A DNA stretch of 64,000 nt from Candidatus Nitrosocosmicus oleophilus (GCF_000802205.1 NZ_CP012850.1:3002587-3066586); one strand, 5' to 3'. Shown: positions 28,009-37,565, numbered from the stretch's first letter. Notes: generated from the letters alone by a model not told the origin. Translations and numbers: made by a program.

Positions 28009-28932
28009 CTACATCTGATAAATCAAACCAAGAGTTATATCATCACCACTCCCTTCGAGAGAGGTTTGTTTTAATATGTTGCAAAGATTCTTACTCAAGT
28101 ACGAAAACCCGAATTTCTCCAAAAGTGCTAAATAATCAAGTCCGATTTTAAGAAAGCCAGATTCACTGCTAAAGGAATTGCAATATCCATCGGTAGATAA
28201 CAAAATCAACTTCGGTTTTAAGGCCTGAAAGTCAAATATTCCAGTTTTGAATTCTAGCCAACTATTGTCCATGCAAAGTGATTCGGTATGAATAATTGAT
28301 TCGATTGATGAGTTGTCATCAGAGTCACTGTTCTTATTGGAAAACATACATCTTACGTTCTGGTCATTGTCAACAATCAATATATTACCATCACCCAGTT
28401 GAAAAAATATGAAATAATTTTTTGTTATGACTGCAGTCAATAATGTGGATCCATAAGCGATCTTTGGATTGTTAACTATTTTTTCTAATATGAGGGGACC
28501 TTTCTTTTTCAATATGAGGTCAATCTCGCTGTTTGAAAAAGGATGTTTTTGCACATGATATTGCACTCGATCCATCCAATTATGTACTAATAGACGAGGC
28601 GCGGAGTATCTAATAATATCCCTTACCTGAAAAACATTATCGATTTCAATTGGTTGATTATGAAATAGGTCAAATAAAGTTTCTACCGCAATTTTGACTG
28701 CAAATTGTGAACCGACTTTGCTTCTAAAATGTATATCACTTCCATGACCATCTGCAACTGACATGACTACAGTGTTAGACGTATGAGATTGTTTCCACCT
28801 AATTGAATCTTGATTGGAAAAACCAGTTCGTGAATGTGATGCGCCCTCTACACTTTTGCTGTACACTAACCACTTTTTTGAATTTGATGTTATACATTTA
28901 TCAAAGATTTGTGTGGTATTAATTTCAATCAT
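28009..28932 (-). CDS. PP2C-family protein phosphatase
   Basis: Mn/Mg-dependent Ser/Thr phosphatase, 307 aa, last gene of the vWA-kinase-phosphatase operon. Metal-site motifs are SNQDSIRW, VADGHGSD, the later STDGYCNSF and C-terminal SGDDITLGL. It presumably reverses the neighbouring kinase. No membrane segment or signal is present. It follows the kinase gene by 15 bp, which implies one transcript. In TerY-P triads of bacteria a PP2C of this divergent kind is standard. Confidence 0.9.
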   Translation of the reverse strand: MIEINTTQIFDKCITSNSKKWLVYSKSVEGASHSRTGFSNQDSIRWKQSHTSNTVVMSVADGHGSDIHFRSKVGSQFAVKIAVETLFDLFHNQPIEIDNVFQVRDIIRYSAPRLLVHNWMDRVQYHVQKHPFSNSEIDLILKKKGPLILEKIVNNPKIAYGSTLLTAVITKNYFIFFQLGDGNILIVDNDQNVRCMFSNKNSDSDDNSSIESIIHTESLCMDNSWLEFKTGIFDFQALKPKLILLSTDGYCNSFSSESGFLKIGLDYLALLEKFGFSYLSKNLCNILKQTSLEGSGDDITLGLIYQM

Positions 28933-28947
28933 GAGTCCATTATGTCC

Positions 28948-30387
28948 CTAGTAGCAAACCACACCCTTAGAGGTGCCAAAGTCTATTTGAGTACCTGGCA
29001 CTAAGGAGAAACTTTGCTTTGAATAAACCTCAATTACATCACCATTAGCCTTGCCAACTTTCCAAGTACATGCAGAAAGATTCTTCAATCCCCAGACCCC
29101 GGGATCAGTTGGATGCCTAGAAACTTCTGCTATAGGATTAGAGAAATCGTATTTGCGGTCCGGATCTATGTGATGAAGGAATAATTTGGTGTCATGATTT
29201 AAAGCAACAAACAATCGATCATCAATTCGAATATTCAAAATGTGAGTATTCATAGTTTTACATTTTGGATTCCAACAAAGAGGATTGCTTTGTACCCCCT
29301 TGGCCATATTGCTTTGTTTCCAAACATTATTGTCAGGATTAACTCCACCCAGGTCTACGGGGATCTTTAATTTTTCAAGTACAAAGGAATCAGTAGCAAG
29401 GAAATTCTCAGAACCACAACGTTTACAATAATATAGAGAATCGCGTAACGCGAGCAAAGCAATTTGCCATTCAGTTTCTCTGACCCTTCCATGCATCGGG
29501 TCCGTAATACCATTGGTAAAAGCCCTTATGAAAATTCTTTTAATAAAATCGGGATAAATACTCCAAAATATTATGGCATTCTCATGAAAAGCTGGATCAG
29601 GATAATTGGAATCATTGCTAGGATCAAATATGAAAATCGGTTCGAAACCGTATAGTTTAGACATGGAAGGTAGGTCAAGACTTTTGATGGAACTTTCGAT
29701 CTTGCCTTCCAATGGATGGTTTAGAAACAAAATATAAAATAATATTATTGCTAACGAGTATAAATCTGTTTGGGTATTTGGTAACGCTTTTCCAACTATT
29801 ATTTCTGGGGCCATGAATTTAGGGGTCCCTATTACGTTACCTTTATCTTGACCATTTACTACAATATTATCTGTATCTCCTATGCGTATTTCCCCATTTT
29901 CAGGGTCAAAATAAATATTATTTAGGGATAAATCCTGATAACAAAGGCCCTTTGAATGCAATAGATGAAAACTTTGTACCAATTCAAAGCAGGCGGTCAG
30001 CAACACTTTAAAGGAAGGATCAATTTTCCTAGATAGCCATAAACTAAAACTTTTAAATCTCGATTCCTTCATGACCATTGCGTATCCAAATCCTTCTTTA
30101 TTTGGAGTTTTAACTAGTGCCAAAGGCCAAAGAAACCGATTACTTGGAGAATCTTTTTGAATTAGAGATTTGAGAATATCATATTGCTCTTTAGTAGCCA
30201 TGGAAGGAAAATACCACTTTAGAACAAGTTGAGTATTATCTGGACTGATTAATGAATATACCTTACCTTGGGTACCTGAACCCAATTCTTTTTCAATATT
30301 GCAAACTATGTTTAGGCTGTTTATGTGGACTGGCTCACCCGCTTGAAACTCGTGCGTGGTGTTCATTTGTTTAGCCTTTGGAATCAA
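28948..30387 (-). CDS. Ser/Thr protein kinase with zinc ribbon and FHA-like tail
   Basis: 479 aa if started at the TTG; an ATG at 30366 with an upstream aaagg is a good alternative. The kinase domain covers about residues 28-300: glycine loop GSGTQGKVY, Lys57, catalytic loop CYQDLSLNN (Tyr in place of the His of HRD), GDTDN in place of DFG, and GTPKFMAPE. A zinc ribbon follows (YYCKRCGSEN, later LCWNPKC). The last 90 residues are beta-rich (GVWGLKNLSACTWKV, GDVIEVYSKQSFSLVPGTQI) and resemble an FHA fold that would bind phosphothreonine. This order matches kinases of TerY-P triads. Confidence 0.88.
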   Translation of the reverse strand: MIPKAKQMNTTHEFQAGEPVHINSLNIVCNIEKELGSGTQGKVYSLISPDNTQLVLKWYFPSMATKEQYDILKSLIQKDSPSNRFLWPLALVKTPNKEGFGYAMVMKESRFKSFSLWLSRKIDPSFKVLLTACFELVQSFHLLHSKGLCYQDLSLNNIYFDPENGEIRIGDTDNIVVNGQDKGNVIGTPKFMAPEIIVGKALPNTQTDLYSLAIILFYILFLNHPLEGKIESSIKSLDLPSMSKLYGFEPIFIFDPSNDSNYPDPAFHENAIIFWSIYPDFIKRIFIRAFTNGITDPMHGRVRETEWQIALLALRDSLYYCKRCGSENFLATDSFVLEKLKIPVDLGGVNPDNNVWKQSNMAKGVQSNPLCWNPKCKTMNTHILNIRIDDRLFVALNHDTKLFLHHIDPDRKYDFSNPIAEVSRHPTDPGVWGLKNLSACTWKVGKANGDVIEVYSKQSFSLVPGTQIDFGTSKGVVCY

Positions 30388-30393
30388 AATTAT

Positions 30394-31086
30394 TTACCAC
30401 ACATCGGTAGCTCCCGATATTATTTCAGGAGGTTTAGGTATGTCAACATTAGAAATAGATCCGTCATAGTATTTTTGTTGGCTTTTGGGTCTAGCTGAAG
30501 CTGTTTGCACGACTGTTGATACCCATTTTATATATTTTGTGAGCGATTCGGGGTTTCGCGCCAATAGCGGTTGTCTTTCATTGTCTCCAATAAACCTTTG
30601 AAGAACATCCATGTTTGCGTCCTCACCGATTGCAATAGATACTCGAATTGCCTTTCGACCCCATGGTTCTGACAACAATTTTTCCAAACCATCTTTAAAA
30701 TTATCAGTGGGTTGTCCATCAGAGAGCAATACCAATACTGGTGGTAACCCCCTTTCAGTCATTGGAGGTATGCGCAAGATTTCAGATAGTAAAAGGAAAG
30801 CTTGTCCCAAATCAGTTTCACCCTTCGCCTCTATATCAGTCCATTTGAATTCATTTACCCTTGTAGGGGCAATAATCCATTGTGCACCTGTGGAAAACTT
30901 TAATGCACTTATTAACAGATTTGCTTGGATATTATTTTCAGATTCTCTTTGCATATGAGGAATTGCCTCTTTGATAGCATAATTCAAGGCCTGGATCTTT
31001 CCATCATCTCTCATAGATCCCGAGCAATCTACAATCCAGATAAAATGTAGTTCTCTTTTTGAAATTTCACCACCTGGAAGAGTCAT
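30394..31086 (-). CDS. TerY-like vWA-domain protein
   Basis: First gene of the triad, 230 aa, a single von Willebrand A domain. The metal-site (MIDAS) motif DCSGSM is at residues 20-25, with the Thr in KGETDLGQAF and the Asp in LLSDGQPTD. A short Ser/Pro-rich tail (ASARPKSQQKYY) may be a phosphorylation target. I prefer the ATG at 31086 to the TTG at 31095, since the TATA box sits about 25-30 bp before it. It ends six bases before the kinase gene. TerY proteins are thought to assemble partners through the metal site. Confidence 0.88.
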   Translation of the reverse strand: MTLPGGEISKRELHFIWIVDCSGSMRDDGKIQALNYAIKEAIPHMQRESENNIQANLLISALKFSTGAQWIIAPTRVNEFKWTDIEAKGETDLGQAFLLLSEILRIPPMTERGLPPVLVLLSDGQPTDNFKDGLEKLLSEPWGRKAIRVSIAIGEDANMDVLQRFIGDNERQPLLARNPESLTKYIKWVSTVVQTASARPKSQQKYYDGSISNVDIPKPPEIISGATDVW

Positions 31087-31108
31087 AAAAATCAAAAAAA
31101 ATAGATGG

Positions 31109-31120
31109 ATAATATTTATA
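31109..31120 (-). promoter_or_regulatory. TATA box of the triad operon
   Basis: On the minus strand ttataaatatta lies about 25-30 bp before the vWA start, fitting a leaderless or near-leaderless mRNA. The IS at 31243 lies outside it, so the core promoter is intact although any upstream activator site could have been displaced. Confidence 0.5.
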
Positions 31121-31234
31121 ACAATTTCACCTAATAGTATCTTAGATTTCTTATGATGAATTTTTTTTAATAAATAGATATGTTTACTTGGATATGAAAA
31201 ACTGAGAAAAAAGTGAATTTTTCATCATAATCCT

Positions 31235-31242
31235 TAATTCAG
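31235..31242 (+). repeat. 8-bp target-site duplication, left
   Basis: taattcag directly precedes the left terminal repeat of the IS and recurs at 32240-32247 directly after the right end. Eight bases is the target duplication reported for the ISH1 group of IS5 elements. Confidence 0.85.
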
Positions 31243-32239
31243 TGCTTTGTCGCCTAACTCAACATATTTAGCTGGAATGAACAGATTGATTATTTGTGAT
31301 AGACTGGCCCTCTTACAATCGCTCATTAGTTCAACGCGGTGAGATCCTCTTCTCGTATGATTTCCTTGATGGTTGGGGTTCAGAGATAGAGAATATGAAT
31401 ATAAACAAAAAGGGTAAACCATTTGTATTTCCAGATTCTTTCATCTTGGCCATTGGTTACATTCGCTATTTATTTCACCTACCATACAGACAAACCCAAG
31501 GTATAATTAAGGCCACAGGAAAAAGGTTACCTGCTAATCCACCAAGTTATGGTCACATCTGTAAACGAATCAACAAGCTAAACATCGATATTAAAAGAGA
31601 CAAGATGGATGACGATGATGACCTAATAATATCAATAGACAGTACAGGTATCAAGATTACTAACAGAGGTCAGTGGATGGATGAGAAATGGAATACACAA
31701 AATAGAAAAGGATATCTCAAGATCCACGTTGCTGTAGACATAAAGACCAGGAAAATCATTGCTTTGGAAGTGACAGATGAGAAGGTACATGATGGGAAAA
31801 TGCTAAAGAAACTAGTCAATCATGTTTTGGATTCGAGAGAACCAAACACTGTAAAGATAAAATCGGTACTAGCTGATGGAGCCTATGATTCAAATCCAAA
31901 CTTTGTGTATCTTGAGGACAAAAAGATCAATCCAGGTATAAAGGTAAGAAGGAACTCTATTGTTTCTCCTAAAAACAATAGGTTAAGGAACAACGAAGTA
32001 AAGTTACAAGCAAAGGATCTGTTGAAATGGAAGACAAAAAGAAAATACGGACAGAGATGGATATCTGAAACTGTGTTCTCAGCTATAAAGAGAATGTTTG
32101 GTGAATACACATCAGCAAACAGGTTTCAAAACATGGTAAAGGAGATCATGATAAAAGTATCATTGTATAACATTTTTAGAAGAATATAACATGATGATCA
32201 TGATGATAACCGGAGAATAAGGAATTATGCAACAAAGCA
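31243..32239 (+). mobile_element. Complete IS5-family element, ISH1-like group
   Basis: A 997-bp element with imperfect terminal inverted repeats: left tgctttgtcgcctaactc against right (complement) tgctttgttgcataattc, 15 of 18 matching. It encodes one transposase filling most of its length and is flanked by an exact 8-bp duplication, so it inserted recently and singly. A second copy in opposite orientation begins at 63522. It sits upstream of the vWA-kinase-PP2C operon. Confidence 0.9.
31296..32189 (+). CDS. IS5-family DDE transposase
   Basis: A 297-aa transposase starting GTG, MIDWPSYNRSLVQRGEILFS. DDE residues are likely Asp115 (SIDSTGIK), Asp194 (LADGAYDS) and Glu258 (RWISETVFSAIKRMFGEY). 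An N-terminal helical region binds the element ends. The frame is intact and the C-terminal 141 residues are identical to the copy at the window end, so it is probably active. An internal IS5-type start within 53 bp of the left end is usual. Confidence 0.93.
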   Translation: MIDWPSYNRSLVQRGEILFSYDFLDGWGSEIENMNINKKGKPFVFPDSFILAIGYIRYLFHLPYRQTQGIIKATGKRLPANPPSYGHICKRINKLNIDIKRDKMDDDDDLIISIDSTGIKITNRGQWMDEKWNTQNRKGYLKIHVAVDIKTRKIIALEVTDEKVHDGKMLKKLVNHVLDSREPNTVKIKSVLADGAYDSNPNFVYLEDKKINPGIKVRRNSIVSPKNNRLRNNEVKLQAKDLLKWKTKRKYGQRWISETVFSAIKRMFGEYTSANRFQNMVKEIMIKVSLYNIFRRI

Positions 32240-32247
32240 TAATTCAG
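32240..32247 (+). repeat. 8-bp target-site duplication, right
   Basis: taattcag follows the right end of the IS, identical to 31235-31242. Together they restore the pre-insertion site as a single copy. Confidence 0.85.
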
Positions 32248-32442
32248 CACAAAATTCAAGAATGTTCTTGGAGTTAAAGGAAATATTCTTGAGATTTAAG
32301 ATGAAATGGAGGCAATGTTACAGTGTATTCAATAATGCAAAACTAGACTAACCGAAGTAGATATAATCAGACTATTTCCTCATGTGTAAATAATCTTCCG
32401 ATAACAATCATACAAATTTTTGATTATAGATTAATGATATTT

Positions 32443-32805
32443 TTATTCCGACCTATCTTTATAGGAGTAACTTATACTATTTTTAAAATTATTTATTGAT
32501 TCTATACCTTCTTTGCCCTTCACTATCATTTTGTTAATAGTTTTGCCAGTTGCATTCACCATTGTTGGTAACTCGTTAACGACATTCATTGCCAAATCAA
32601 GAATTTGTTTGAATGAAGTTTCAGAATCCTTTATTTTAAGAGGTGAGTTCCTTTCAATCGAATCCTTTATTGTTCGTGTGACATCACTTTCTAAATGATC
32701 TGGAATGTTGCTCTCTGATCTGGTTATGTTCTCAACATCAATTTTCTTATCGATTCCAACGGTATTATTTTCATCCCTATAGCTGTCGAAAATATCATGA
32801 GCCAT
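32443..32805 (-). CDS. Hypothetical acidic/helical protein
   Basis: A 120-aa soluble protein. The first 50 residues are polar and acidic (FDSYRDENNTVGIDKK); the second half is amphipathic helix (FKQILDLAMNVVNELPTMV, KTINKMIVKGKEGIESI). No cysteines and no signal peptide. A TATA-like atatttt box lies upstream. Family not recognised. It lies between the IS and the SRP RNA, both unrelated. Confidence 0.45.
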   Translation of the reverse strand: MAHDIFDSYRDENNTVGIDKKIDVENITRSESNIPDHLESDVTRTIKDSIERNSPLKIKDSETSFKQILDLAMNVVNELPTMVNATGKTINKMIVKGKEGIESINNFKNSISYSYKDRSE

Positions 32806-32889
32806 ATTCTTAAAATATGGAACAAAATATTTAACCTGTTTTCAACTTAGTTAAATAATAAAGCTTTATAAAAAACACAATTAGAAACA

Positions 32890-33207
32890 GTAGGGTAGCC
32901 CGTTAGTACCAACATGAACAAAAGGCCCCATTTCAAATCCTCCCAAATCCACCACGTAGACGTAACAGCACGGCTGCGATGCCTTAGGGTTGCTCCCTCC
33001 CGGACCTCACCCATTTCAACAATCCACAGTCAATTTTACACCTTCATGTAAGTTGCTGCTCATAGCCATCCGATACGGCATGATTTCATCCCAGTCGAAC
33101 GAGCGGGTATCCTCCCATTCACGAATTTACCTAACGGTTACTGATCCCGACATAAAGCCGATTTTCGGCAAGGGGCACGGCTAGCACCCCGATCCTACCT
33201 ACCCCGA
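32890..33207 (-). ncRNA. Signal recognition particle RNA (7S)
   Basis: About 318 bases on the minus strand. The S-domain helix 8 signature GTCCGGGAGGGAGCAACCCT-AAGGC is present (shown in two parts), the binding site for SRP54. The ends pair (ggggtag at the 5' end, ctaccct at the 3' end) as helix 1/5 of archaeal 7S RNA, and the 5' part carries the Alu-domain ggtgctagccgtgcc. A box taaaattatatttg at about 33228-33241 is a suitable TATA element. Ends are estimates to a few bases. It works with SRP54/SRP19 and FtsY (gene at 45210). Confidence 0.92.
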
Positions 33208-33344
33208 CAATCAATACCTCCAATTCAAATATAATTTTATTGGATGATATAATTCTAAAATCAAAAAAATATTTTTTGGGTCGGATCCGGTCGTGAACAA
33301 AAACTAAATAAATTTTTCTAAAAAAATAGGCGATATAGATCTTT

Positions 33345-35006
33345 CTACATCATTCCATCCATGCCTGGTGGCATTCCGCCCATTCCGCCTGGTGGCATTC
33401 CTCCTCCACCAGCAGATTTACTTGAAGCAATTACATCATCAATCCTTAGCAACATGGATGCCACTTCAGTAGCGGATTTTATAATCTGTTCTTTTACTGA
33501 TAACGGCTCAAATATTTCAAGTTTAGACATGTCGGCAATTCGTGAATTGCGTGCATCAATTCCAGCCCATTTTGATCCCTTATTTTGCTTAGATCGCAAT
33601 TCAGCTAATGTATCAATTTGGTTCATTCCTGCATTTTCTGCAAGGGTTAAGGGGATAATTTCCAGTGCTTCAGCGAATTTTTCGGCTGCCAGTTGTTCTC
33701 TACCAGTCAATGTATTAGTCCATTCTCTCAATTTTCCAGAAACGTACGCCTCAGGTGATCCACCTCCAGCTACTATCAAGGGTTTTTCCAAGACATCTTT
33801 AGTCACCATAAGTGCATCATGAACAGAACGGTCTGCCTCATCGACTACTCTCTGGGATCCACCACGGATCAAGATGGTTACAGCTTTTGGATTCTTGCAT
33901 CCTTCTATGAATACCCACTTATCAGTTTCAACCTTCCTTTCTTCAACGAGATCAGCAGCTCCCAAATCCTTGCTTGTCAAGTCATCTAGATTGTTGATAA
34001 CTCTTGCGCCTGTTGCTCTGGATAACTTGGTCATGTCGCTCTCTTTCACACGTCTAACAGTCAAAACATTGGCTTTTGCGAGATAGTGTTGTGCAATGTC
34101 ATCTAATCCTTTTTGACATATTACTACATTAGCACCAGATCCAGTTAATTTTTCAACCATGGTCTTTAACATGGTGTTTTCTTCATCAAGGAATCGCTTC
34201 ATTTGCTCTGGTGACGTAATGTTTAATTTTGCGTCAAATTCTGTCTTTTCTATTTCCAAAGCAGAATTGATTAATGCGATCTTAGCTTTTTCTACCCTTT
34301 TGGGCATCCCTCCATGAACTACCTCCTTGTCTAAAACAATTCCTTTTATCAATTTTGTATCTTTAATGGATCCGCCAGATTTCTTTTCAACCTTGATATC
34401 ATCCAAATCGACTTTTGTAGATCCATTTCGAGACTCGGATACTTGTTGAGCAGCTGTTACAACAATATTAGCCAGGTCATCTGATTCCTTTGAAACTAAT
34501 TTAGTTTGCATTGATGTCTTTGCTATTTTTACTAATTGCTCCTTCTCGTTATTTGTTACCTTAATGGCGATATTGTTCAAAAGTTCTATTGACTTGACAG
34601 CACATTTTCTATACCCATCTACAATAACAGTCGGGTGAACATTCTTCGTAATCAACTCCTCTGCTTTTTCAATCAAAGAACCCGCTAGAACAACTACAGA
34701 AGTTGTACCGTCCCCCACCTCATTATCTGTTGCCTTGCTTATTTCCACCATCATTTTGGCAGCAGGATGTTGAACATCAATTTCTTTTAATATAGTTGCA
34801 CCATCGTTAGTGATAGTTACATCACCTAAAGAATCTACAAGCATTTTGTCCATGCCTCTAGGTCCTAAACTAGTTCGTACTATTTCAGCAACTGTCTTTG
34901 CTGCGTTTATGTTATTTTTCTGTGCCTCTCTTCCTTTAGTCTCACTTGCGCCTTCTTTTAATATTAAAACGGGCATTCCGCCTGCTGATCCTGTTTGAAT
35001 TGACAT
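33345..35006 (-). CDS. Thermosome (group II chaperonin) subunit
   Basis: ATP-driven folding chaperonin. Signatures are [44 protein letters not shown] and the later [10 protein letters not shown] and WAGIDA. The C-terminal Gly-Met tail ([19 protein letters not shown]) is typical of the family's cavity-lining end. I take the ATG at 35006, which has aaggtga about 10 bases upstream; a GTG five codons earlier is possible. About 553 aa, normal length. It is followed upstream by rpl11 and spt5 on the same strand. Confidence 0.96.
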   Translation of the reverse strand: MSIQTGSAGGMPVLILKEGASETKGREAQKNNINAAKTVAEIVRTSLGPRGMDKMLVDSLGDVTITNDGATILKEIDVQHPAAKMMVEISKATDNEVGDGTTSVVVLAGSLIEKAEELITKNVHPTVIVDGYRKCAVKSIELLNNIAIKVTNNEKEQLVKIAKTSMQTKLVSKESDDLANIVVTAAQQVSESRNGSTKVDLDDIKVEKKSGGSIKDTKLIKGIVLDKEVVHGGMPKRVEKAKIALINSALEIEKTEFDAKLNITSPEQMKRFLDEENTMLKTMVEKLTGSGANVVICQKGLDDIAQHYLAKANVLTVRRVKESDMTKLSRATGARVINNLDDLTSKDLGAADLVEERKVETDKWVFIEGCKNPKAVTILIRGGSQRVVDEADRSVHDALMVTKDVLEKPLIVAGGGSPEAYVSGKLREWTNTLTGREQLAAEKFAEALEIIPLTLAENAGMNQIDTLAELRSKQNKGSKWAGIDARNSRIADMSKLEIFEPLSVKEQIIKSATEVASMLLRIDDVIASSKSAGGGGMPPGGMGGMPPGMDGMM

Positions 35007-35108
35007 ATTTCCATCATTCACCTTAAAATTATAGTTTACACTGCAGTCATTGGTATATTTTAAACTTACTTAAATAAAATTAATTTACTTGAAAAAAAAT
35101 AAAAATAA

Positions 35109-35591
35109 CTAGGCTAGCAACGCATCGTATTTGCCAGCTGAAATATCTTGATATATCTCATTTGCCACCTTATCTTCCACTTTTATACCCAGACTTAGAC
35201 AGGTGCCTATTATTTCCTTTGAAGAAGATTTTATCGTTTGTGCGTATGAGACATCTAATTTCATTTTTGATATTTTGACTATACCTTCCATTGAGATATT
35301 CCCTACAAAATTAGTACCAGCAGTTCCAGACCCTTTGGTAATTCCAGATTCCTTAAAAATAAGGGCAGCTGTTGGAGGTATACCTACCTCAACTGTAAAT
35401 TGTTTAGTCTCAGTATCGACTTCCACTTTGACTGGAACTTTCATTCCCGGAAAATCTTTAGTTTTTTCGTTAATAGTATTAACAACTTGTAAAATGTTAA
35501 TTCCAAGTGGTCCAAGAGCAGGTCCTAAAGGTGGCCCCGCGCTAGCTTCGCCCCCACTTACTAATGCATTCACAACTTTTTTTTCACTCAT
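35109..35591 (-). CDS. rpl11: Ribosomal protein uL11
   Basis: Large-subunit stalk-base protein, 160 aa. SGGEASAGPPLGPALGPLGI and the C-terminal RNA-binding region (SGITKGSGTAGTNFVG, SKMKLDVSYAQTIKSSSKEI, IGTCLSLGIKVE) are diagnostic. It follows spt5/nusG by 41 bp on the same strand, the usual archaeal neighbour order. Confidence 0.97.
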   Translation of the reverse strand: MSEKKVVNALVSGGEASAGPPLGPALGPLGINILQVVNTINEKTKDFPGMKVPVKVEVDTETKQFTVEVGIPPTAALIFKESGITKGSGTAGTNFVGNISMEGIVKISKMKLDVSYAQTIKSSSKEIIGTCLSLGIKVEDKVANEIYQDISAGKYDALLA

Positions 35592-35632
35592 AAGATATTA
35601 CAAACAGACTAATGTAAAAACCACTTATAATT

Positions 35633-36367
35633 CTATAAAGACTTTTTTAAATAATTAGCGTCAACAGTTACAGGTATTTGATATGGAGAATCAAGTAATA
35701 CTACTGTGGCTTCCTGCTTTTCATAATCAACTCTCATAATTTTGGCTTTCATGGATTTGAACGGTCCCGCAATAATCTCTACTGTGTCATCGATGATTAG
35801 TTCGGTAACTACTGGTTTCTTGATGAGATAACCCTCCAGATCCTTAAATGGAAGTTCACCCCTTATTTGTCCACGTATATGTCGGATTCCGTGCAAAGCC
35901 TCATATGCGATATTCGAGTCTACTGCTTCAACGATTACGTAACCCTTAAAATTTTCTAAAAATAAAACCGAATATATACCCTCTATTTTCTTTGAGTGCA
36001 ATCTACTCTGCAGCATTGATGCTATCATGCTTTCTTGACCTCCAGCCACCCTAACAACAAAAAATTTTGAATCATCATCCTCTTCGTTTGACAAGAGAGC
36101 AGTATCCCCAGTTTGATTGTCAGGCTCTTTTGATCCCTTCTCACTTACATTTTTAAATTCCTTAGCATCTAAATTATCATCCTTTGTCCTCTTTGTACTG
36201 TTATTACCAATCAACTTGGCCTTGGTTGATTTTTTTTTATGCTGACTATCAACAATATCGGTGTCAGTGTCAATTTTATCGGATTTATTATTATCATTAG
36301 AATACTTGTCATCATTCAGGTCTATCAAATCCAAATCATCGTCGTCTTTGTGGAGGTTTTTTGGCAT
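35633..36367 (-). CDS. spt5: Transcription factor Spt5/NusG with acidic N-terminal extension
   Basis: Clamps RNA polymerase for processive elongation. The NGN domain starts at about residue 98 (KFFVVRVAGGQESMIASML, FKGYVIVEAVD) and the KOW domain lies at about 190-235 (DTVEIIAGPFKSMKAKI, VVLLDSPYQIPVTV). Ahead of it is a polar, charged 95-residue extension (KDDDDLDLIDLNDDKYSND, HKKKSTKAKL) absent from typical archaeal Spt5, reminiscent of the acidic N-terminus of eukaryotic Spt5. An in-frame ATG nearer the NGN domain is lacking, so the extension is probably real. Confidence 0.93.
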   Translation of the reverse strand: MPKNLHKDDDDLDLIDLNDDKYSNDNNKSDKIDTDTDIVDSQHKKKSTKAKLIGNNSTKRTKDDNLDAKEFKNVSEKGSKEPDNQTGDTALLSNEEDDDSKFFVVRVAGGQESMIASMLQSRLHSKKIEGIYSVLFLENFKGYVIVEAVDSNIAYEALHGIRHIRGQIRGELPFKDLEGYLIKKPVVTELIIDDTVEIIAGPFKSMKAKIMRVDYEKQEATVVLLDSPYQIPVTVDANYLKKSL

Positions 36368-36485
36368 ATTTATAGAATCATTAAACGTATTTGTTTTGGA
36401 ATTTATAAGTTTATAACATTTGATTCAACTATCAAATTTGACGCGTCTGAGTTAAAAATAAGAAATAAATCTAAATCAAGATCTC

Positions 36486-37382
36486 TTGTTCTCCTTGGTA
36501 AATAATTTTACAATCATAACCTCTTCCAAAGATATTGCCAGTTTTACCATGCTAAATTATTTGAAAAATGAGGTAGGGTTTGAGGACTCTCTTGATGATC
36601 GCGCCAAACTCGGGATTGACAAAAATCAAGATGCAAGAAATTCTGATTCTAGAATTAGATTTCTTAAATGCAAAAAATATAACAACCTGAACTTAGTTGT
36701 AACAGATGAGGAATTAATTCACATTAAAAACATCGACAAGTTTGAATTTCCAAATAACGTATTAATTTTCCTATCTAAACACGCATCAAAGAGTAAAATA
36801 CCTGCATTGACATCCCACTTTACAGGAAATTTTTCAACAGATAAGTCGCTAGGTGGGGCAGCATTTGAGATAGGTATTGCATACCCTAGTTTTCAAAAGG
36901 AGTACATGAAAAATTTGTTTTCGATGAAGAACAGCTTACCCAAATACGATCTCACTATTGAATCTTCTCATCACGGACCAACATCATCCTCCAATCCAAT
37001 CTTGTTTATTGAGATAGGATCCTCTGAAGAAGAATGGAACAACAAGGAAACAGCCAAGATGGTTTGTGATTGCTTGATACAAACTATACAAAATGTAAAC
37101 AAAAAAGCGAATAATGAAGAATTAGAAATTGCTATAGGGTTGGGTGGTAACCATTATCCACAAAAATTTAACAACTTAATTCTGTCTTCGAATGTTGCCT
37201 TTGCATCTATTGCCAGTAAACATAATTTGAGATTCATTAATAATGAAATGTTAAACCAGATGTGGGAAAAAAGCATTGAGAAGGTAACCAGTATTTATAT
37301 TGACAAGAAAGGTATGGGTAGTGAAAAAAATAGAATATTATCACTCCTAAGAACGCATGTATTAGAACCAAAGTACATTTGA
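36486..37382 (+). CDS. dtdA: D-aminoacyl-tRNA deacylase (archaeal DtdA)
   Basis: Removes D-amino acids wrongly attached to tRNA. The 298-aa protein has FTIITSSKDIASFTMLNYL at the start, then FLSKHASKSKIPALTSHFTG, LTIESSHHGPTSSSNPILF and AIGLGGNHYPQKFNN, the conserved blocks of the DtdA/GEK1 family (zinc enzyme). Start is TTG; a later TTG is possible. It is divergent from spt5 with about 120 bp between. Confidence 0.93.
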   Translation: MFSLVNNFTIITSSKDIASFTMLNYLKNEVGFEDSLDDRAKLGIDKNQDARNSDSRIRFLKCKKYNNLNLVVTDEELIHIKNIDKFEFPNNVLIFLSKHASKSKIPALTSHFTGNFSTDKSLGGAAFEIGIAYPSFQKEYMKNLFSMKNSLPKYDLTIESSHHGPTSSSNPILFIEIGSSEEEWNNKETAKMVCDCLIQTIQNVNKKANNEELEIAIGLGGNHYPQKFNNLILSSNVAFASIASKHNLRFINNEMLNQMWEKSIEKVTSIYIDKKGMGSEKNRILSLLRTHVLEPKYI

Positions 37383-37565
37383 TCTCATAATATTTTTCTC
37401 GTTCTCGATGAATAGGATTGATAGCATTAACTAATCAAAACAAATCATTAAACGACCTAAAAAACTGTAACCGCAAGATAACAGATTAGTAGTTAATTCC
37501 AATTTCACATCAAATATCCTAAACTTAGATTAACTCATTCTGCAAATAATAAATCAGGAAGCAAA

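Noticed and set aside
31234-31422. 62-aa minus-strand ORF at the IS left end
   Set aside because: Antisense to the transposase start and the terminal repeat; no independent support.
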